Positions 1-9,706 are shown, numbered from the stretch's first letter. The stretch is 64,000 nt of DNA from Cylindrospermum sp. NIES-4074 (GCA_003994795.1 AP018269.1:1553346-1617345); one strand, 5' to 3'. The notes: generated by a model from the sequence alone, not told the origin. Translations and numbers: made by a program.

Positions 1-758
1 GACCGATAATTGAAGGCATGAACATGGGCTTTTTGCTCCTCGCCTTTAACCAAATATCCAACAACGCTGGGATGCTGCGCTATACTTCCGGTGGTAATTT
101 TAAAATTCCGATGGTGATTCGTGGGCCTGGAGGTGTAGGAAGGCAGCTAGGAGCAGAACATTCCCAAAGACTAGAAACTTATTTTCAAGCTGTACCTGGG
201 TTGAAGATTGTTGCCTGTTCCACACCTTACAACGCCAAGGGACTCCTGAAATCTGCTATCCGCGATGATAATCCGGTATTATTCTTTGAACACGTTCTGC
301 TTTACAACTTGAAAGAAGACTTACCAGAAGAAGAATATCTTTTACCTCTGGATAAAGCAGAAGTCGTGCGTCGTGGTAAAGATGTGACAATCATCACTTA
401 TTCTCGGATGCGGCATCATGTGCTACAAGCCGTGAAAACATTGGAAAAACAAGGTTATGATCCAGAAGTTATTGATCTAATATCACTCAAACCTTTAGAT
501 TTTGATACAATTGGTGCATCAGTACGTAAAACCCATCGCGTGATTGTTGTCGAAGAGTCCATGCGAACTGCGGGTATTGGCGCAGAAGTGATTGCTTCTA
601 TTAACGATCGCCTGTTTGATGAATTAGATGCCCCCGTGCTCAGGCTTTCTTCCCAAGACATCCCCACGCCTTACAACGGCAATCTAGAGCGACTAACCAT
701 TGTTCAACCAGAGCAAATCGTGGAAGCAGTGGAAAAAATGGTGGCTCTGCGAGTCTAG
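1..758 (+). CDS. pdhB: Pyruvate dehydrogenase E1 component subunit beta (5' end outside window)
   Basis: Transketolase-like beta subunit of pyruvate dehydrogenase E1, which decarboxylates pyruvate with thiamine diphosphate and feeds acetyl groups to E2. The frame is already open at base 3 ([11 protein letters not shown]), so the ATG at 18 is internal and the true start lies outside. About 252 codons remain of a usual 327 or so. Visible family features are the pyrimidine-binding segment ([10 protein letters not shown]), the [11 protein letters not shown] segment, and the C-terminal transketolase domain with [12 protein letters not shown] and [16 protein letters not shown]. The TAG stop at 756-758 runs straight into a heptad repeat. 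In cyanobacteria this gene commonly precedes secD-secF, as here. Confidence 0.95.
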   Translation, partial: PIIEGMNMGFLLLAFNQISNNAGMLRYTSGGNFKIPMVIRGPGGVGRQLGAEHSQRLETYFQAVPGLKIVACSTPYNAKGLLKSAIRDDNPVLFFEHVLLYNLKEDLPEEEYLLPLDKAEVVRRGKDVTIITYSRMRHHVLQAVKTLEKQGYDPEVIDLISLKPLDFDTIGASVRKTHRVIVVEESMRTAGIGAEVIASINDRLFDELDAPVLRLSSQDIPTPYNGNLERLTIVQPEQIVEAVEKMVALRV

Positions 759-787
759 GTAATTGGTAATTGGTAATGGGTAATTGG
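758..787. repeat. Heptad repeat (STRR) after pdhB
   Basis: About four copies of a 7-bp unit (GGTAATT, GGTAATG) begin on the last base of the pdhB stop codon. A related GAGTAAC/GAGTGCT array lies at 826-852. These are the short tandemly repeated repetitive sequences typical of heterocystous cyanobacteria. Confidence 0.85.
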
Positions 788-1041
788 GGAAGAGAAAAAA
801 CGATTACCAATTACCGAAACAGTGCTGAGTAACGAGTGCTGAGTAACGAGTAAAAAAGCTAGTAATTGCACTCGGCATCAGATTGGAAAGAGAGCAAGTG
901 CCTTTAGGTATGGAGAATGTTAAGATTTGTGTCGAGATTGCTGCCAACGAAACCGGAGGCGGAGCGTCTCCGACTTCGTACAAAGCGTTCTCATGTCAAT
1001 CCCCCTAGTCCGCTATGGGGTTACTCAGCCCTCAGCACTCA

Positions 1042-1153
1042 GCACTTCAGCCGAAGCATCGAGCACTTCAGCCGAAGCATCGAGCACTTCAGCCGAAGCA
1101 TCGAGCACTTCAGCCGAAGCATCGAGCACTTCAGCCGAAGCATCGAGCACTCC
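1042..1153. repeat. 21-bp tandem repeat, five perfect copies plus a partial one
   Basis: Five identical 21-bp units (GCACTTCAGCCGAAGCATCGA) occupy 1042-1146, and a partial copy ends at about 1153. Each unit contains the small palindrome CTTC-AGCC-GAAG. Because 21 is a multiple of 3, two forward frames stay open through the array and give spurious repetitive peptides. Upstream sequence from about 940 looks like dispersed intergenic repeat. The array ends some 75 bp before secD. Confidence 0.9.
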
Positions 1154-1227
1154 TGAATAGTCATCACTCATGCTCATAACGCTGTAAAAGAGAGCTATCA
1201 TAACCTTTGTCAGTTGTGAGTTATGGT

Positions 1228-2655
1228 ATGCAAAGACAGCGATCGCTATTAGCCTTAATTTTAGTTTTGGTAATTGCCGCTATTGCGGTAGTTGCCAGTC
1301 CTCCGTTTCGTATTCGGCTAGGGCTGGACTTGCAAGGAGGGTCACAGCTCACAATCCAGGTAAAAACTACCCCAGAAATTAAGCAAATCACTGAGCGTGA
1401 GTTAGACGCAGTTAAAACTGTCATCGAAAATCGGATTAATGGTTTGGGGGTATCTGAACCATTAGTCCAGACAGTAGGACAAGACCAGATTATAGTTCAA
1501 CTACCAGGTGTTAGCGACCCCCAGGAAGCAGAACGAGTCCTGGGTGGTACAGCGCAGTTAGATTTTCGCCGCGAGAAAATTGAAGCAGGTGCTTTGCTGC
1601 GAGTCAGACAAGAAGAACTAAATGAGTTGTTACTCAAGCAGCAAGAGTTAGAAACAAAGGCAGATCAAGCGGCGATCGCTGCCAATAAAGATAAAATTGA
1701 ACAGAAGCAAAAACAAATTGCCGAAGAGTCACAGCAGCTATTTGAGCGCACTGAACTCACGGGCAAAAATCTTAAAAGAGCCACTGCTGCTCCCAGCCAA
1801 ACTGGTGCAGGCTGGCAGGTGGATCTTCAGTTTGATAATCGTGGTGGTGAACTTTTTGCCCAATTGACTAAACAAGTTGCCAAAGATCGTACCAGACTGG
1901 GCATTTTCCTAGACAATAAACTCATCAGTGCCCCTGGTGTAGATGCTAAATATCAAGATACTGGTATTGCCGGCGGTAATGCACAAATATCCGGCAGCTT
2001 TGACTCTAAATCTGCCCGTGAATTGGCGCTGCAATTGGAAGGAGGGGCGCTGCCCTTACCAGTCCAAATCGTGGAGAATCGGACAGTTGGCGCAACTTTG
2101 GGTAAAGACAGTATTCAAAGCAGCATCTATGCTGGGATTGGTGGTTTGGGTTTAGTATTAGTCTTCATGGTGTTTTACTACCGACTACCAGGATTAATTG
2201 CGGACATATCACTAGTGATTTATTCACTTCTAACTTGGGCTAGCTTTGCTTTGTTGGGTGTCACCCTAACTTTGCCAGGAATCGCCGGTTTTATTCTTAG
2301 TATCGGCATGGCAGTTGATGCCAATGTACTAATTTTTGAGCGGACGCGGGAAGAATTGCGAGCAGGCAAATCGCTGTATCGTTCTGTGGAATCTGGTTTT
2401 TACCGCGCATTTTCCAGTATTTTAGATAGCAACGTCACAACATGGATTGCTTGTGCCGCCCTGTTTTGGTTAGGGTCTGGACTAGTGAAAGGTTTTGCGG
2501 TGACTTTGGCTTTGGGGGTAGCGGTGAGTATGTTTAGTGCAATTACCTGTAGCCGCACTTTTCTGTTTTTGGCAATTGCTATTCCCTCGTTGCGGAAGCC
2601 AGAACTGTTCTGTCCTAACCTGCCAGTAGCGAATAAGGCAGAGGTAGCTCAATGA
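1228..2655 (+). CDS. secD: Protein translocase subunit SecD
   Basis: Membrane subunit that uses the proton gradient to help SecYEG/SecA export proteins into the periplasm and thylakoid lumen. The 475-residue product has an N-terminal membrane segment, the [15 protein letters not shown] motif, a large periplasmic P1 domain with a charged coiled-coil insert (about residues 130-180), and five C-terminal membrane segments with the [13 protein letters not shown] signature. The ATG at 1228 is preferred over the in-frame TTG at 1207 because it starts exactly at the hydrophobic segment. The stop overlaps the secF start by four bases (ATGA), so the two genes are almost certainly translationally coupled. 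Confidence 0.95.
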   Translation: MQRQRSLLALILVLVIAAIAVVASPPFRIRLGLDLQGGSQLTIQVKTTPEIKQITERELDAVKTVIENRINGLGVSEPLVQTVGQDQIIVQLPGVSDPQEAERVLGGTAQLDFRREKIEAGALLRVRQEELNELLLKQQELETKADQAAIAANKDKIEQKQKQIAEESQQLFERTELTGKNLKRATAAPSQTGAGWQVDLQFDNRGGELFAQLTKQVAKDRTRLGIFLDNKLISAPGVDAKYQDTGIAGGNAQISGSFDSKSARELALQLEGGALPLPVQIVENRTVGATLGKDSIQSSIYAGIGGLGLVLVFMVFYYRLPGLIADISLVIYSLLTWASFALLGVTLTLPGIAGFILSIGMAVDANVLIFERTREELRAGKSLYRSVESGFYRAFSSILDSNVTTWIACAALFWLGSGLVKGFAVTLALGVAVSMFSAITCSRTFLFLAIAIPSLRKPELFCPNLPVANKAEVAQ

Positions 2656-3617
2656 AACTTAGTATTAACAAATCGCGATCGCTATGGTGGACTATTTCTT
2701 CTACCATAATTCTCATCGGCATCGTTTCAATGGTGATTTCTTGGAGAAATCCCAGTATTAACGCACCTCTACGCCCCAGTTTGGATTTTGTCGGCGGTAC
2801 ACGCTTACAGGTTGAACGCGACTGTACCAAGCCAGGTAACTGCGACAAACCCATTGATATCAACACTGTTCGGGAAGTAGCTAAATCTCAGGGATTGGGA
2901 GATAGTAGCATCCAAGTTGTCGAGAATAATGGTTTATCCATTCGCACAAAAAGCTTGGATGTTGAGCAGCGCACTAAGTTGCAAAATGCTTTAACTGAAA
3001 AAATCGGCGCTTTTGACCCCCAAAAAACCCGTAATGATACCGTTGGACCTACCTTGGGACGACAGTTATTTACCTCCGGCTTACTTGCCCTGTTGGTGTC
3101 CTTCCTGGGTATTGCGGTCTACATGAACTTCCGCTTCCAGTTAGACTATGCTATTTTTGCGATCGTTGCCCTATTCCACGATATTTTGGTCACAGTAGGG
3201 ATGTTCTCAATTTTGGGCTTGGTAGCGGGTGTGGAAGCGGATAGCCTCTTTATCGTCGCCTTGCTGACCATTACAGGTTTCTCAGTTAACGATACCGTCG
3301 TAATTTACGATCGCATTCGAGAAACCATCAAAACCGACCCCCAGCGCCCAATTGCTGACATTGTTGATGATGCAGTCAACCAAACCTTAACCAGATCAAT
3401 CAACACCACCTTAACTGTGTTGCTATCCTTAACTTCTATCTTCCTGTTTGGTGGCGAAACACTGAGAAACTTTTCCCTAGCATTGATTATTGGCTTCACA
3501 ATGGGGGCATACTCTAGCATATTCATTGCCAGTACCCTCCTGATTTGGTGGCGAGAACGCACAGGTCAATCAATAGCTGAGTCAATTGATACATCTGCCA
3601 GTTCCCAAGATAGTTAG
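2652..3617 (+). CDS. secF: Protein translocase subunit SecF
   Basis: Partner of SecD in the SecDF export complex. The 321-residue product has an N-terminal membrane helix, the [10 protein letters not shown] motif at the start of the periplasmic region, a small periplasmic domain, and five C-terminal membrane segments with the [13 protein letters not shown] signature. The start codon overlaps the secD stop. It has the usual length and appears intact. Confidence 0.95.
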   Translation: MKLSINKSRSLWWTISSTIILIGIVSMVISWRNPSINAPLRPSLDFVGGTRLQVERDCTKPGNCDKPIDINTVREVAKSQGLGDSSIQVVENNGLSIRTKSLDVEQRTKLQNALTEKIGAFDPQKTRNDTVGPTLGRQLFTSGLLALLVSFLGIAVYMNFRFQLDYAIFAIVALFHDILVTVGMFSILGLVAGVEADSLFIVALLTITGFSVNDTVVIYDRIRETIKTDPQRPIADIVDDAVNQTLTRSINTTLTVLLSLTSIFLFGGETLRNFSLALIIGFTMGAYSSIFIASTLLIWWRERTGQSIAESIDTSASSQDS

Positions 3618-3672
3618 GCTTGGGATTAGTTCACAATTGGGTTAAAGCATTTTAAATTTTGTCTATTCCCCT

Positions 3673-4086
3673 ATGGCTCAACCCGAAGAACCACCAATTA
3701 ATAGCCTAGACTTGGAGAACTCTGACGCATCTTTTGCTCTACAAGTACAAAGGCTGCACCAGCTAACAATCTACGGCAGATGGTTGTTTGTCATTTGTTT
3801 GTGGCTGATCATTGCACCTATTTGCTTGTGGGATCTACGTACAGAAATAGCTTTGTGGCAACAATACTTTACTTGGGTAGCAGTGCGATATGGACTCTTC
3901 TTTCATCCACTGTCTACTCTGGGTTTAGCCTTTTGTATTGCCATGACTGCGGCTGTTTTAACTTGGCAAAGTCGAAATATCCTTTGGGGACTACCAAAAC
4001 CGGAACAGCAACGCTTAGAAAAACAAGTTTATCGGATACGTTTGCAGGGGCCAACTCATCCCCTGTGGAAGTGGGTTTGCAATTAA
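3673..4086 (+). CDS. Small two-helix membrane protein, function unknown
   Basis: 137 residues with a polar N-terminus (about 1-35), two strongly hydrophobic segments (about 38-55 and 75-98), and a basic, Trp-containing C-terminus (LWKWVCN). It begins 55 bp after secF on the same strand and may be co-transcribed. I do not recognise a named domain. It resembles the small conserved membrane proteins often found next to secDF in cyanobacteria, but that is recall, not a search. Confidence 0.7.
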   Translation: MAQPEEPPINSLDLENSDASFALQVQRLHQLTIYGRWLFVICLWLIIAPICLWDLRTEIALWQQYFTWVAVRYGLFFHPLSTLGLAFCIAMTAAVLTWQSRNILWGLPKPEQQRLEKQVYRIRLQGPTHPLWKWVCN

Positions 4087-4184
4087 ATTTTTAAACCGTT
4101 GCATATAGATATACACAAAACAGCATTTTCTAGCAAAATATGACTTAAAAATAGCAAAGATACTGCCAAAATTGGGTGCCAAAA

Positions 4185-4652
4185 ATGAACAATCCTCAGA
4201 TTCAATTTAGCGATCGCCAGTCGGAAATTGACCTTTATCAACTCCAAGAGCTATTTAATATTTCTGCTTTTTGGGCACAAGGGCGTAGTATTGAGGATTT
4301 AAGCATAGCCATTGCTAACAGCGACCCAGTGGTTTCTATCTGGGATGGAGAGCAACTTATTGGCTTTTCTAGGGCAACCTCTGATGGCATCTATCGCGCC
4401 ACTATTTGGGATGTTGTCATTCACCCAGATTATCGTGGCAATGGGCTGGGAAGCAAGCTAGTAGAGACTGTTCTCAGCCATCCCCGCATGAGGGTTGAGC
4501 GTGTTTACCTGATGACCACTCACCAACAAGAATTCTATGAAAAGATTGGTTTCCAACCCAATACCACCACCACGATGGTGCTATACAACCAATCTAACCT
4601 GGGTTCTCTGCCAACTGCGGAAATTCAACTTCAGGAATCACTAGGGGGATAG
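4185..4652 (+). CDS. GNAT family N-acetyltransferase (Ycf52-like)
   Basis: GCN5-related acetyltransferase of about 155 residues that transfers acetyl from acetyl-CoA to an unknown amine. The fold is visible as LIGFSRATSDG (beta4), TIWDVVIHPDYRGNGLGSKLV (motif A, CoA pyrophosphate loop), and FYEKIGFQP near the end. A GTG at 4176 would add three residues; the ATG at 4185 is equally plausible. Its 3' end overlaps the convergent histidine-kinase gene by 59 bp. It is clearly related to the second acetyltransferase at 8853-9407. Confidence 0.85.
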   Translation: MNNPQIQFSDRQSEIDLYQLQELFNISAFWAQGRSIEDLSIAIANSDPVVSIWDGEQLIGFSRATSDGIYRATIWDVVIHPDYRGNGLGSKLVETVLSHPRMRVERVYLMTTHQQEFYEKIGFQPNTTTTMVLYNQSNLGSLPTAEIQLQESLGG

Positions 4653-5517
4653 AGACTTGTAGTCTAGTCAGCGGCTCCTTTATTTCCTGTTTTGTGGGAG
4701 AAGGCAAAATTTCTAGCTTTCCTCCCATCACTTCTAGTAAGGTTTGATTGAGTAGTAGCTTCATTCCTGGTGACATAGCTGAATTTTTCTCCTCAGGCTT
4801 GTCTTCATATTTAATTAAATCTATCGGTTCACTCCAAAACACAGCATGATTTGGCACATCCAACCAGATATACACAGAATTACTTGTAGGTACAACCTTA
4901 CTAGAAAGACAAATACTACCTTCTTCCATTTGAGAAATAGCTGTGTCTACTAAATTTAGTAATACCTGGCGTAGCCAACGAGGATCTGCTAAGACATAAA
5001 TTTCTGGGGCGGGAGGTAATACAAGGAAGGGAATATTGCGATTTGCCGCCAGCATATAAGTTAATTTATCAACTTCCTGCACAACGTCGGCTAATGGTAG
5101 GGGCTGAATCTCTAATTTGTGGTTTCCATGTTCTGTTCTGGCAACACTGAGAATTTCGTCAATTAATTTCAGCAACTTCAGCGCTCGCTCGTGTGCTTGT
5201 CCAATAAATTCTCGCTCTTCAGCCGGACTTTCACACAAATCTGACAAAATTAACTGATGCAAGCCAATCAGACCATTGAGAGGCGATCGCAATTCGTGGG
5301 TAGTCCGCGCCAAAAAGCCTGCTTTAAACTGGCTCATTTCCTGGGCCATTTGGTATGCCAGCTGTGTTTGCTGCAACTGTTGTAAGAGATGCTGTGGCTC
5401 CCCTGATGCTGTTGGGGAGTGGCTCGATGCAGCAGTTGCCACTCGCGCCCGTAACCAGTAAAAAGCCATCCCCAATAATATTCCTGCTCCTAGATATCCC
5501 CAGTCGCTCAAATTCAT
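4594..5517 (-). CDS. Histidine kinase-like protein with degenerate ATP-binding domain
   Basis: 307 residues. There is an N-terminal membrane segment (about 7-21), a linker, and a good HisKA dimerisation/phosphoacceptor helix with ARTTHELRSPLNGLIG (predicted phospho-His at 74). The C-terminal half resembles a HATPase domain but is eroded. The N-box reads LLNLVDTAI, so the usual second Asn is Asp, and no DxGxG G1 box is present where WLDVPNHAVFW stands. A late GMKLLLNQTLLEVMGGKLEI segment aligns with the G2/GLG helix region. Phosphotransfer scaffolding or a pseudokinase role is inferred, not shown. No response regulator is adjacent. Confidence 0.75.
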   Translation of the reverse strand: MNLSDWGYLGAGILLGMAFYWLRARVATAASSHSPTASGEPQHLLQQLQQTQLAYQMAQEMSQFKAGFLARTTHELRSPLNGLIGLHQLILSDLCESPAEEREFIGQAHERALKLLKLIDEILSVARTEHGNHKLEIQPLPLADVVQEVDKLTYMLAANRNIPFLVLPPAPEIYVLADPRWLRQVLLNLVDTAISQMEEGSICLSSKVVPTSNSVYIWLDVPNHAVFWSEPIDLIKYEDKPEEKNSAMSPGMKLLLNQTLLEVMGGKLEILPSPTKQEIKEPLTRLQVSIPLVIPEVEFPQLAENPG

Positions 5518-5618
5518 AGTTTGGCAAGTATTAATTTGTTAATTGACCGCAAAGGGACAAACTTAAGTTCCAGATTTCCCTTTCCATACGGCTTGTGAAG
5601 ACGTGAAAACCAACGTCT

Positions 5619-6254
5619 CTACTCACTATTCCCATTACTTGCCAAAATATTTAACTTAATCCCACCTTGCCGCAAAATTTGCCAATTTACCCCCGTCCAT
5701 TTAGCAACGGTGGAAGGTATACCCATTCCTGATATTTCGCCCTGATTTTCTGTTGTCACCAAAGTCAGCACCTCTGGAAACTGAGCCTCAATTTCTGCAA
5801 TCGTCTGCAAGGGTGGTTGGCCTGACAGATTGGCGCTAGTAGTGGCTAGAGGCCCTGTTTGCGCCAAAATAGTTTGAGCGATCGCACAATTCGGCACTCG
5901 AACACCAATTGTCGTCGGATCTATGGGGTTCATGACTTTTGGGAGGCGTAGGCGTAGCCCGTCGTAGACATCGCTTGCTGGTAAAACTAATGTCAGCGCC
6001 CCCGGCCAATATTTATTGACTAATTCTTGCCAAACTTGAAACTCAATCTCGCTACCTTTGACATAAGGCCACAAATCTGCACTACTAGCTGCCATTAAAA
6101 TCAAAGGTTTATCTTGAGAGCGCTGTTTAGCCGCAAAAATTAATCCGGCTTTTTCTGGTAAAGTTGCGAGTGCGGGCACTGTATCTGTAGGAAAGCTCAC
6201 TAAGTGCCCAGCCCGTGCGCCAGCTATCAGCGCTTCTAAAGAAACTTGTGTCAT
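5619..6254 (-). CDS. tsaC: L-threonylcarbamoyladenylate synthase (Sua5/YciO/YrdC family)
   Basis: Makes threonylcarbamoyl-AMP from Thr, bicarbonate and ATP, the first step of t6A37 tRNA modification; TsaD, encoded at 11553-12602, takes part in the next step. The 211-residue product shows SFPTDTVPALA, the KQRSQDKPL basic motif, the TIGVRVPN strand and TTSANLSG. The ATG at 6254 is preferred over the TTG at 6269. It lies 36 bp after prmC and is probably co-transcribed with it. A dispersed repeat (5941-5974) lies inside the reading frame and encodes a local DGLRLRLPK insertion. Confidence 0.9.
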   Translation of the reverse strand: MTQVSLEALIAGARAGHLVSFPTDTVPALATLPEKAGLIFAAKQRSQDKPLILMAASSADLWPYVKGSEIEFQVWQELVNKYWPGALTLVLPASDVYDGLRLRLPKVMNPIDPTTIGVRVPNCAIAQTILAQTGPLATTSANLSGQPPLQTIAEIEAQFPEVLTLVTTENQGEISGMGIPSTVAKWTGVNWQILRQGGIKLNILASNGNSE

Positions 6255-6290
6255 TTTGACAGAATACAAAATTAAGAATTAACACATAAC

Positions 6291-7208
6291 TCAGCACTTA
6301 AGATAAGCCTGGGCAAAACGCTCAATCCCTGCTAAATCAGGGTAAATTTGAATATTACAATAGCTACCTTGAGTTTGCAGCAGTTCCCGCACTACTTCTG
6401 CCTGTCCTGCCATCATCTCAATCAGCCAGACGCCACCAGGTTGCAAATAATTAGGGGAGATTTCTATTAAATGGCGGATGCAATCTAAGCCGTCGGCCCC
6501 ACCATCTAAAGCTAGATGTGGTTCATGGTTAATTACTTCCGGTTGTAGGGTAGGCAGAATACTAGTAGGTATATAAGGCGGGTTTGATACCATGCCACTA
6601 AACTGATTTTTGAGAGATGCCAGCGGTTCCCACCAAGAACCTTGAGCAAAGCGAATCCGCCCAGCCAAACCCAAATTTTCGGCGTTTGTCTGAGCGATCG
6701 CCAAAGCTTCAGCACTAGCATCAACTGCATAAATTGTTGCTGCTGGCAAAGCATCTGCTAATCCCAGTGCGATCGCCCCGCTACCAGTCCCCAAATCCGC
6801 CCAGTATCCTGAATGTAAGGGTTTTTTGGTGTCACTATGAGCGATCGCATCCACAGCTAAATCAATTAAATACTCTGTTTCTGGTCTGGGAATCAAAACT
6901 GCCCTCGACACCGCGATTTTAAACCGCCGCCAAGGGGTAACCCCAGCAATATACTGCACTGGCAATCGGTCATTTAATCGTCGCTGCCACAGATCATCTA
7001 ACTCTTCTAGAGACAACTGCATCTGCACTTGTGCCCAGTCTTTAAAAGACTCTAAACGCAGCGTCAATCGGTCTAAACCAGCTACTTCTTGCAGCAGCCA
7101 ATCGACCTCTTTTGCTGGGATATCAGTGGCGTAAGCAGCTTCAATTGCCCGATGACGCCACTGCCAAAGTTGTAAACCAGAAACTATCTTTGGCTGTTGC
7201 TCTGCCAT
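6291..7208 (-). CDS. prmC: Peptide chain release factor N5-glutamine methyltransferase
   Basis: Methylates the Gln of the GGQ motif in release factors RF1/RF2, using SAM. The 305-residue product has the N-terminal helical domain, the SAM motif ADLGTGSGAIALGLA, and the diagnostic catalytic NPPYIP. It starts at ATG 7208, nine bases after the Tic22-like gene stop, and is followed by tsaC. This suggests a Tic22-prmC-tsaC operon on the minus strand. The stop is followed at once by a GTGCTGAG heptad-type sequence. Confidence 0.93.
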   Translation of the reverse strand: MAEQQPKIVSGLQLWQWRHRAIEAAYATDIPAKEVDWLLQEVAGLDRLTLRLESFKDWAQVQMQLSLEELDDLWQRRLNDRLPVQYIAGVTPWRRFKIAVSRAVLIPRPETEYLIDLAVDAIAHSDTKKPLHSGYWADLGTGSGAIALGLADALPAATIYAVDASAEALAIAQTNAENLGLAGRIRFAQGSWWEPLASLKNQFSGMVSNPPYIPTSILPTLQPEVINHEPHLALDGGADGLDCIRHLIEISPNYLQPGGVWLIEMMAGQAEVVRELLQTQGSYCNIQIYPDLAGIERFAQAYLKC

Positions 7209-7217
7209 TCCTTCAGC

Positions 7218-8042
7218 TTAATTGGACTTTTTCGGCTGTGAACTATTCCCTTTGGGCGCAGGAGTATTAGGCGCTTTCTCCCTGGGCAGTGTCTTGATAT
7301 ACTCTCTAGACTCTGGGGATGGCACTAAAACAACTTGGTTAAGCCACGTCTCATTTTTATCTTGTAACGTTTTAATTACCCCGTCTACGTCTATGACTTG
7401 AATATCCGCCTTAGGATACTTTGGCTTCACCTGACCCAATAAACCTTGGGCATCTTGCTTACTTAAAAATAGAGGTATCAGTTGCTGTTTGTCAGCAGTC
7501 AATTGAATCGGTACATACCCCTGATCTGGCGCAAATCTGACCGCAAAAATAGGCACACTCTTAAACTGGTCTACTTTTTGACCACTTTGGCGCAGTAACT
7601 CCAATGCCCCCTGAATCTCTTGATCTACGGGTTTAAAGGCAAATAAAAGACGATTTGGTTGGTTTTTGCTTTGTTGCAATTGCTGATAAATCACCCCTAA
7701 AGGCACTGCCGACACTTGTAGGCTTTTCACCATTTCGTCTAGTTTGGGGTCTTTGCCTTTTGCATTCTGTAGCTCTTTAATAAAAGCCTGAGCCTCCTGC
7801 CGACTCATATACACCCCTGTCACCGAACCACCCTCTTTTTTCCCATTTTGAGCGTCAGGCAAAGCACGACTTAGGGGTAAACCTTTGTCGTTAGTAATCA
7901 AATACACGGGTACTGAGTCTAATTTATCTTTAATTTGTTGTTCTGATAATGCCAGCGCTGGGAAATTTGCGCCAAAGACCGTACCCAGCAAGGTACTCCC
8001 GACTAAACCCAATGTTGCGCCCCAGCGAACCAATGATTTCAT
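7218..8042 (-). CDS. Tic22-like family protein
   Basis: 274-residue predicted periplasmic protein related to the chloroplast import component Tic22, which in cyanobacteria is implicated in outer-membrane biogenesis. It has a typical signal peptide (MKSLVRWGATLG to about PALA) and the repeated Tic22 layout (VPVYLITNDKG, FAVRFAPDQGYVPIQLT, PLFLSKQDAQ). The ATG at 8042 is chosen because a perfect AAGGAG (8049-8054) stands upstream of it; a TTG six codons earlier lacks one. The C-terminal tail is Pro/Lys/Ser-rich. Confidence 0.85.
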   Translation of the reverse strand: MKSLVRWGATLGLVGSTLLGTVFGANFPALALSEQQIKDKLDSVPVYLITNDKGLPLSRALPDAQNGKKEGGSVTGVYMSRQEAQAFIKELQNAKGKDPKLDEMVKSLQVSAVPLGVIYQQLQQSKNQPNRLLFAFKPVDQEIQGALELLRQSGQKVDQFKSVPIFAVRFAPDQGYVPIQLTADKQQLIPLFLSKQDAQGLLGQVKPKYPKADIQVIDVDGVIKTLQDKNETWLNQVVLVPSPESREYIKTLPREKAPNTPAPKGNSSQPKKSN

Positions 8043-8510
8043 GACTGCTCCTTGCGTCAATAGTTAAATTAACTCCGATCATTCGGACTAAACAGTTGGG
8101 TTTGCACATTACCAACTAGTTTTAGTTATATAGCAATAAATTTGAGTTGTGAAAAACTCGCTACTGTCAAAAAGTGCTATTTCTGAACATCACCAATTAA
8201 CTAAGTTTGAGCGGTTTCTCGCTTCTTTTGCCTTGTTATTCACTACAAAATACTGTAGATGCTTATTATACTTGTTATCCAGCAGCAAAAAATTCCCCAA
8301 CTCTCAAGGCAAACAATGCAATTTTATTGTCTTTCTCAGCTTTAGGTGACGCCAGCACTTAATTAATCGTTCCCCTGCCATTACTTGAATATCTGATGAA
8401 CTTCCCAGACCTACTTCCTTTTGTTCTAGTCAAAGAAAATCTACAACTTAAATGTACTAGTTACAAAAAACCCCAGAGTCATTAAAAATTCTGGGGTTTA
8501 AAATTTAAAA
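8043..8510. other. Intergenic region upstream of the Tic22-like gene
   Basis: About 470 bp between the Tic22-like gene and tRNA-Pro. I see no convincing gene here; a 66-codon open frame at 8149-8349 has no recognisable features. The minus-strand promoter of the Tic22-prmC-tsaC run should lie at the left end. The tRNA terminator lies at the right end. Confidence 0.5.
8463..8496 (-). terminator. Rho-independent terminator of tRNA-Pro
   Basis: On the minus strand a 7-bp CCCCAGA/TCTGGGG stem with a 12-nt AT-rich loop is followed by TTTTTTGT. It sits 15 bp beyond the tRNA 3' end, in the correct orientation. Confidence 0.8.
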
Positions 8511-8584
8511 TCGGGATGACAGGATTTGAACCTGCGGCATCCTGCTCCCAAAGCAGGCGCGCTACCAAGCTGCGCTACATCCCG
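8511..8584 (-). tRNA. tRNA-Pro (anticodon UGG)
   Basis: 74-nt cloverleaf on the minus strand. The acceptor stem is CGGGATG/CATCCCG with discriminator A. The D arm is GCGCAGCTTGGTAGCGC, the anticodon stem-loop CCTGC-TTTGGGA-GCAGG carries TGG, and the T arm is GCAGGTTCAAATCCTGT. CCA is not encoded. A terminator follows. Confidence 0.95.
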
Positions 8585-8852
8585 GATTGATCTACAAGTG
8601 ACGGCAGTTACGCCTCACCAAAGCATTAACGTGATTATATCAGATTTCATCCTGGATGGGGAATTTATTTTATTCCCTAATAAAGATGAAGTTAACAGCG
8701 TCTTTACAAGAAGAAAGCTTTGCCGCCGACTTAGTTTTACAAGGCGGATAGCTGCTCAACACCCATTTGGGCTTCTGTAAACCACGTTAAAGCAGTAGAC
8801 TTTCTCTACTATAGCCTACTATAGCCAATTTATTGGGATTTTGGATTGAGGA

Positions 8853-9407
8853 TTAGTGAGGATACCAAAACATTCCTTTAATACCCTCAGGATCGGGCAT
8901 AAACCCCATAGTTCGATAAAAATCAACTACATGAGGATCGGCGAAGAGAGTGACATTGCTAATTTCTTCACTCCTCAGTTTCTTGAGGACGTATTTCATC
9001 AGCGACTTGCCCAGCCCTTGACCTTGAAAGTCTGGGTGAACTACCACATCCCAAATAGTGGCATTAAACGCATGATCTGAGGTAGCGCGGGCAAAACCGA
9101 TTAAACGCTTTTGATTTCCTCGTATTTGCCACATTGAGGCGACGAGAAAACTATGCTCAATAGCTTTTTTGACTTTTCTCAGAGGACGACGCGACCAACC
9201 GACTGCATCACAGAGTTCTTCTAGTTCATACAGGTCAATATCTCGATCTGTACTGAAAACGATGCGTTCTGCGCTCCGCCCAGTACCAGAGGTATCGCTA
9301 CCGGGGCTAGAGTTGCCCGCAGTTTCTGCTGTATGCTCTTCAAAGGGAGTTGTTTTAGTTGTCGCTACAGCTTCAGGAGTACTAAACCAAGTTTTCCAAA
9401 AACCCAT
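8853..9407 (-). CDS. GNAT family N-acetyltransferase (Ycf52-like), second copy
   Basis: 184 residues with a low-complexity, Thr/Ser-rich N-terminal extension (about 1-50) followed by a GNAT domain. Visible are [39 protein letters not shown], the motif A loop [13 protein letters not shown], and [13 protein letters not shown]. It is related to the protein at 4185-4652, which shares the IDLY..EL start and the ATIWDVV.HPD core. The substrate is unknown. Confidence 0.85.
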   Translation of the reverse strand: MGFWKTWFSTPEAVATTKTTPFEEHTAETAGNSSPGSDTSGTGRSAERIVFSTDRDIDLYELEELCDAVGWSRRPLRKVKKAIEHSFLVASMWQIRGNQKRLIGFARATSDHAFNATIWDVVVHPDFQGQGLGKSLMKYVLKKLRSEEISNVTLFADPHVVDFYRTMGFMPDPEGIKGMFWYPH

Positions 9408-9706
9408 GCCAACGTGGTTCGGGTAATATAACTGAATTGGTTTCCACTCTTGTTGAGTGTTGATTCACGTATAACATAGCTGTTTCCATTTGCTACCCCT
9501 CACACTTAAAATTTTTTGGGTGTTTTCAGGATTTGCAATGGTAAAGGCCAGTTACGGAGTGTCTCACACCAATCATTTTCAACTTTAGCATTTTGTTGTA
9601 AACCCTAGTAGAAATTCCCCAAAAAGCCAAGATATGAGAATGAATTAGTATATAACAACGTTTTTAGCTTTATTTTTAACAAAGCAAGCGAGTCTTACCC
9701 CGAACG
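9408..9706. promoter_or_regulatory. Divergent intergenic region
   Basis: About 300 bp between two divergently transcribed genes (the acetyltransferase on minus and the ACT protein on plus). It should hold both promoters. A small CACTC/GAGTG inverted repeat lies near 9446-9460. I cannot assign a specific operator. Confidence 0.4.

Noticed and set aside
917-1160. Two open frames of 77-79 codons with heptapeptide repeats
   Set aside because: They arise from the 21-bp tandem repeat and the dispersed repeat before it; both frames are equally open and neither has a ribosome site.
8149-8349. 66-codon open frame
   Set aside because: No ribosome site, no recognisable motif, and a location in the promoter region of a divergent gene.
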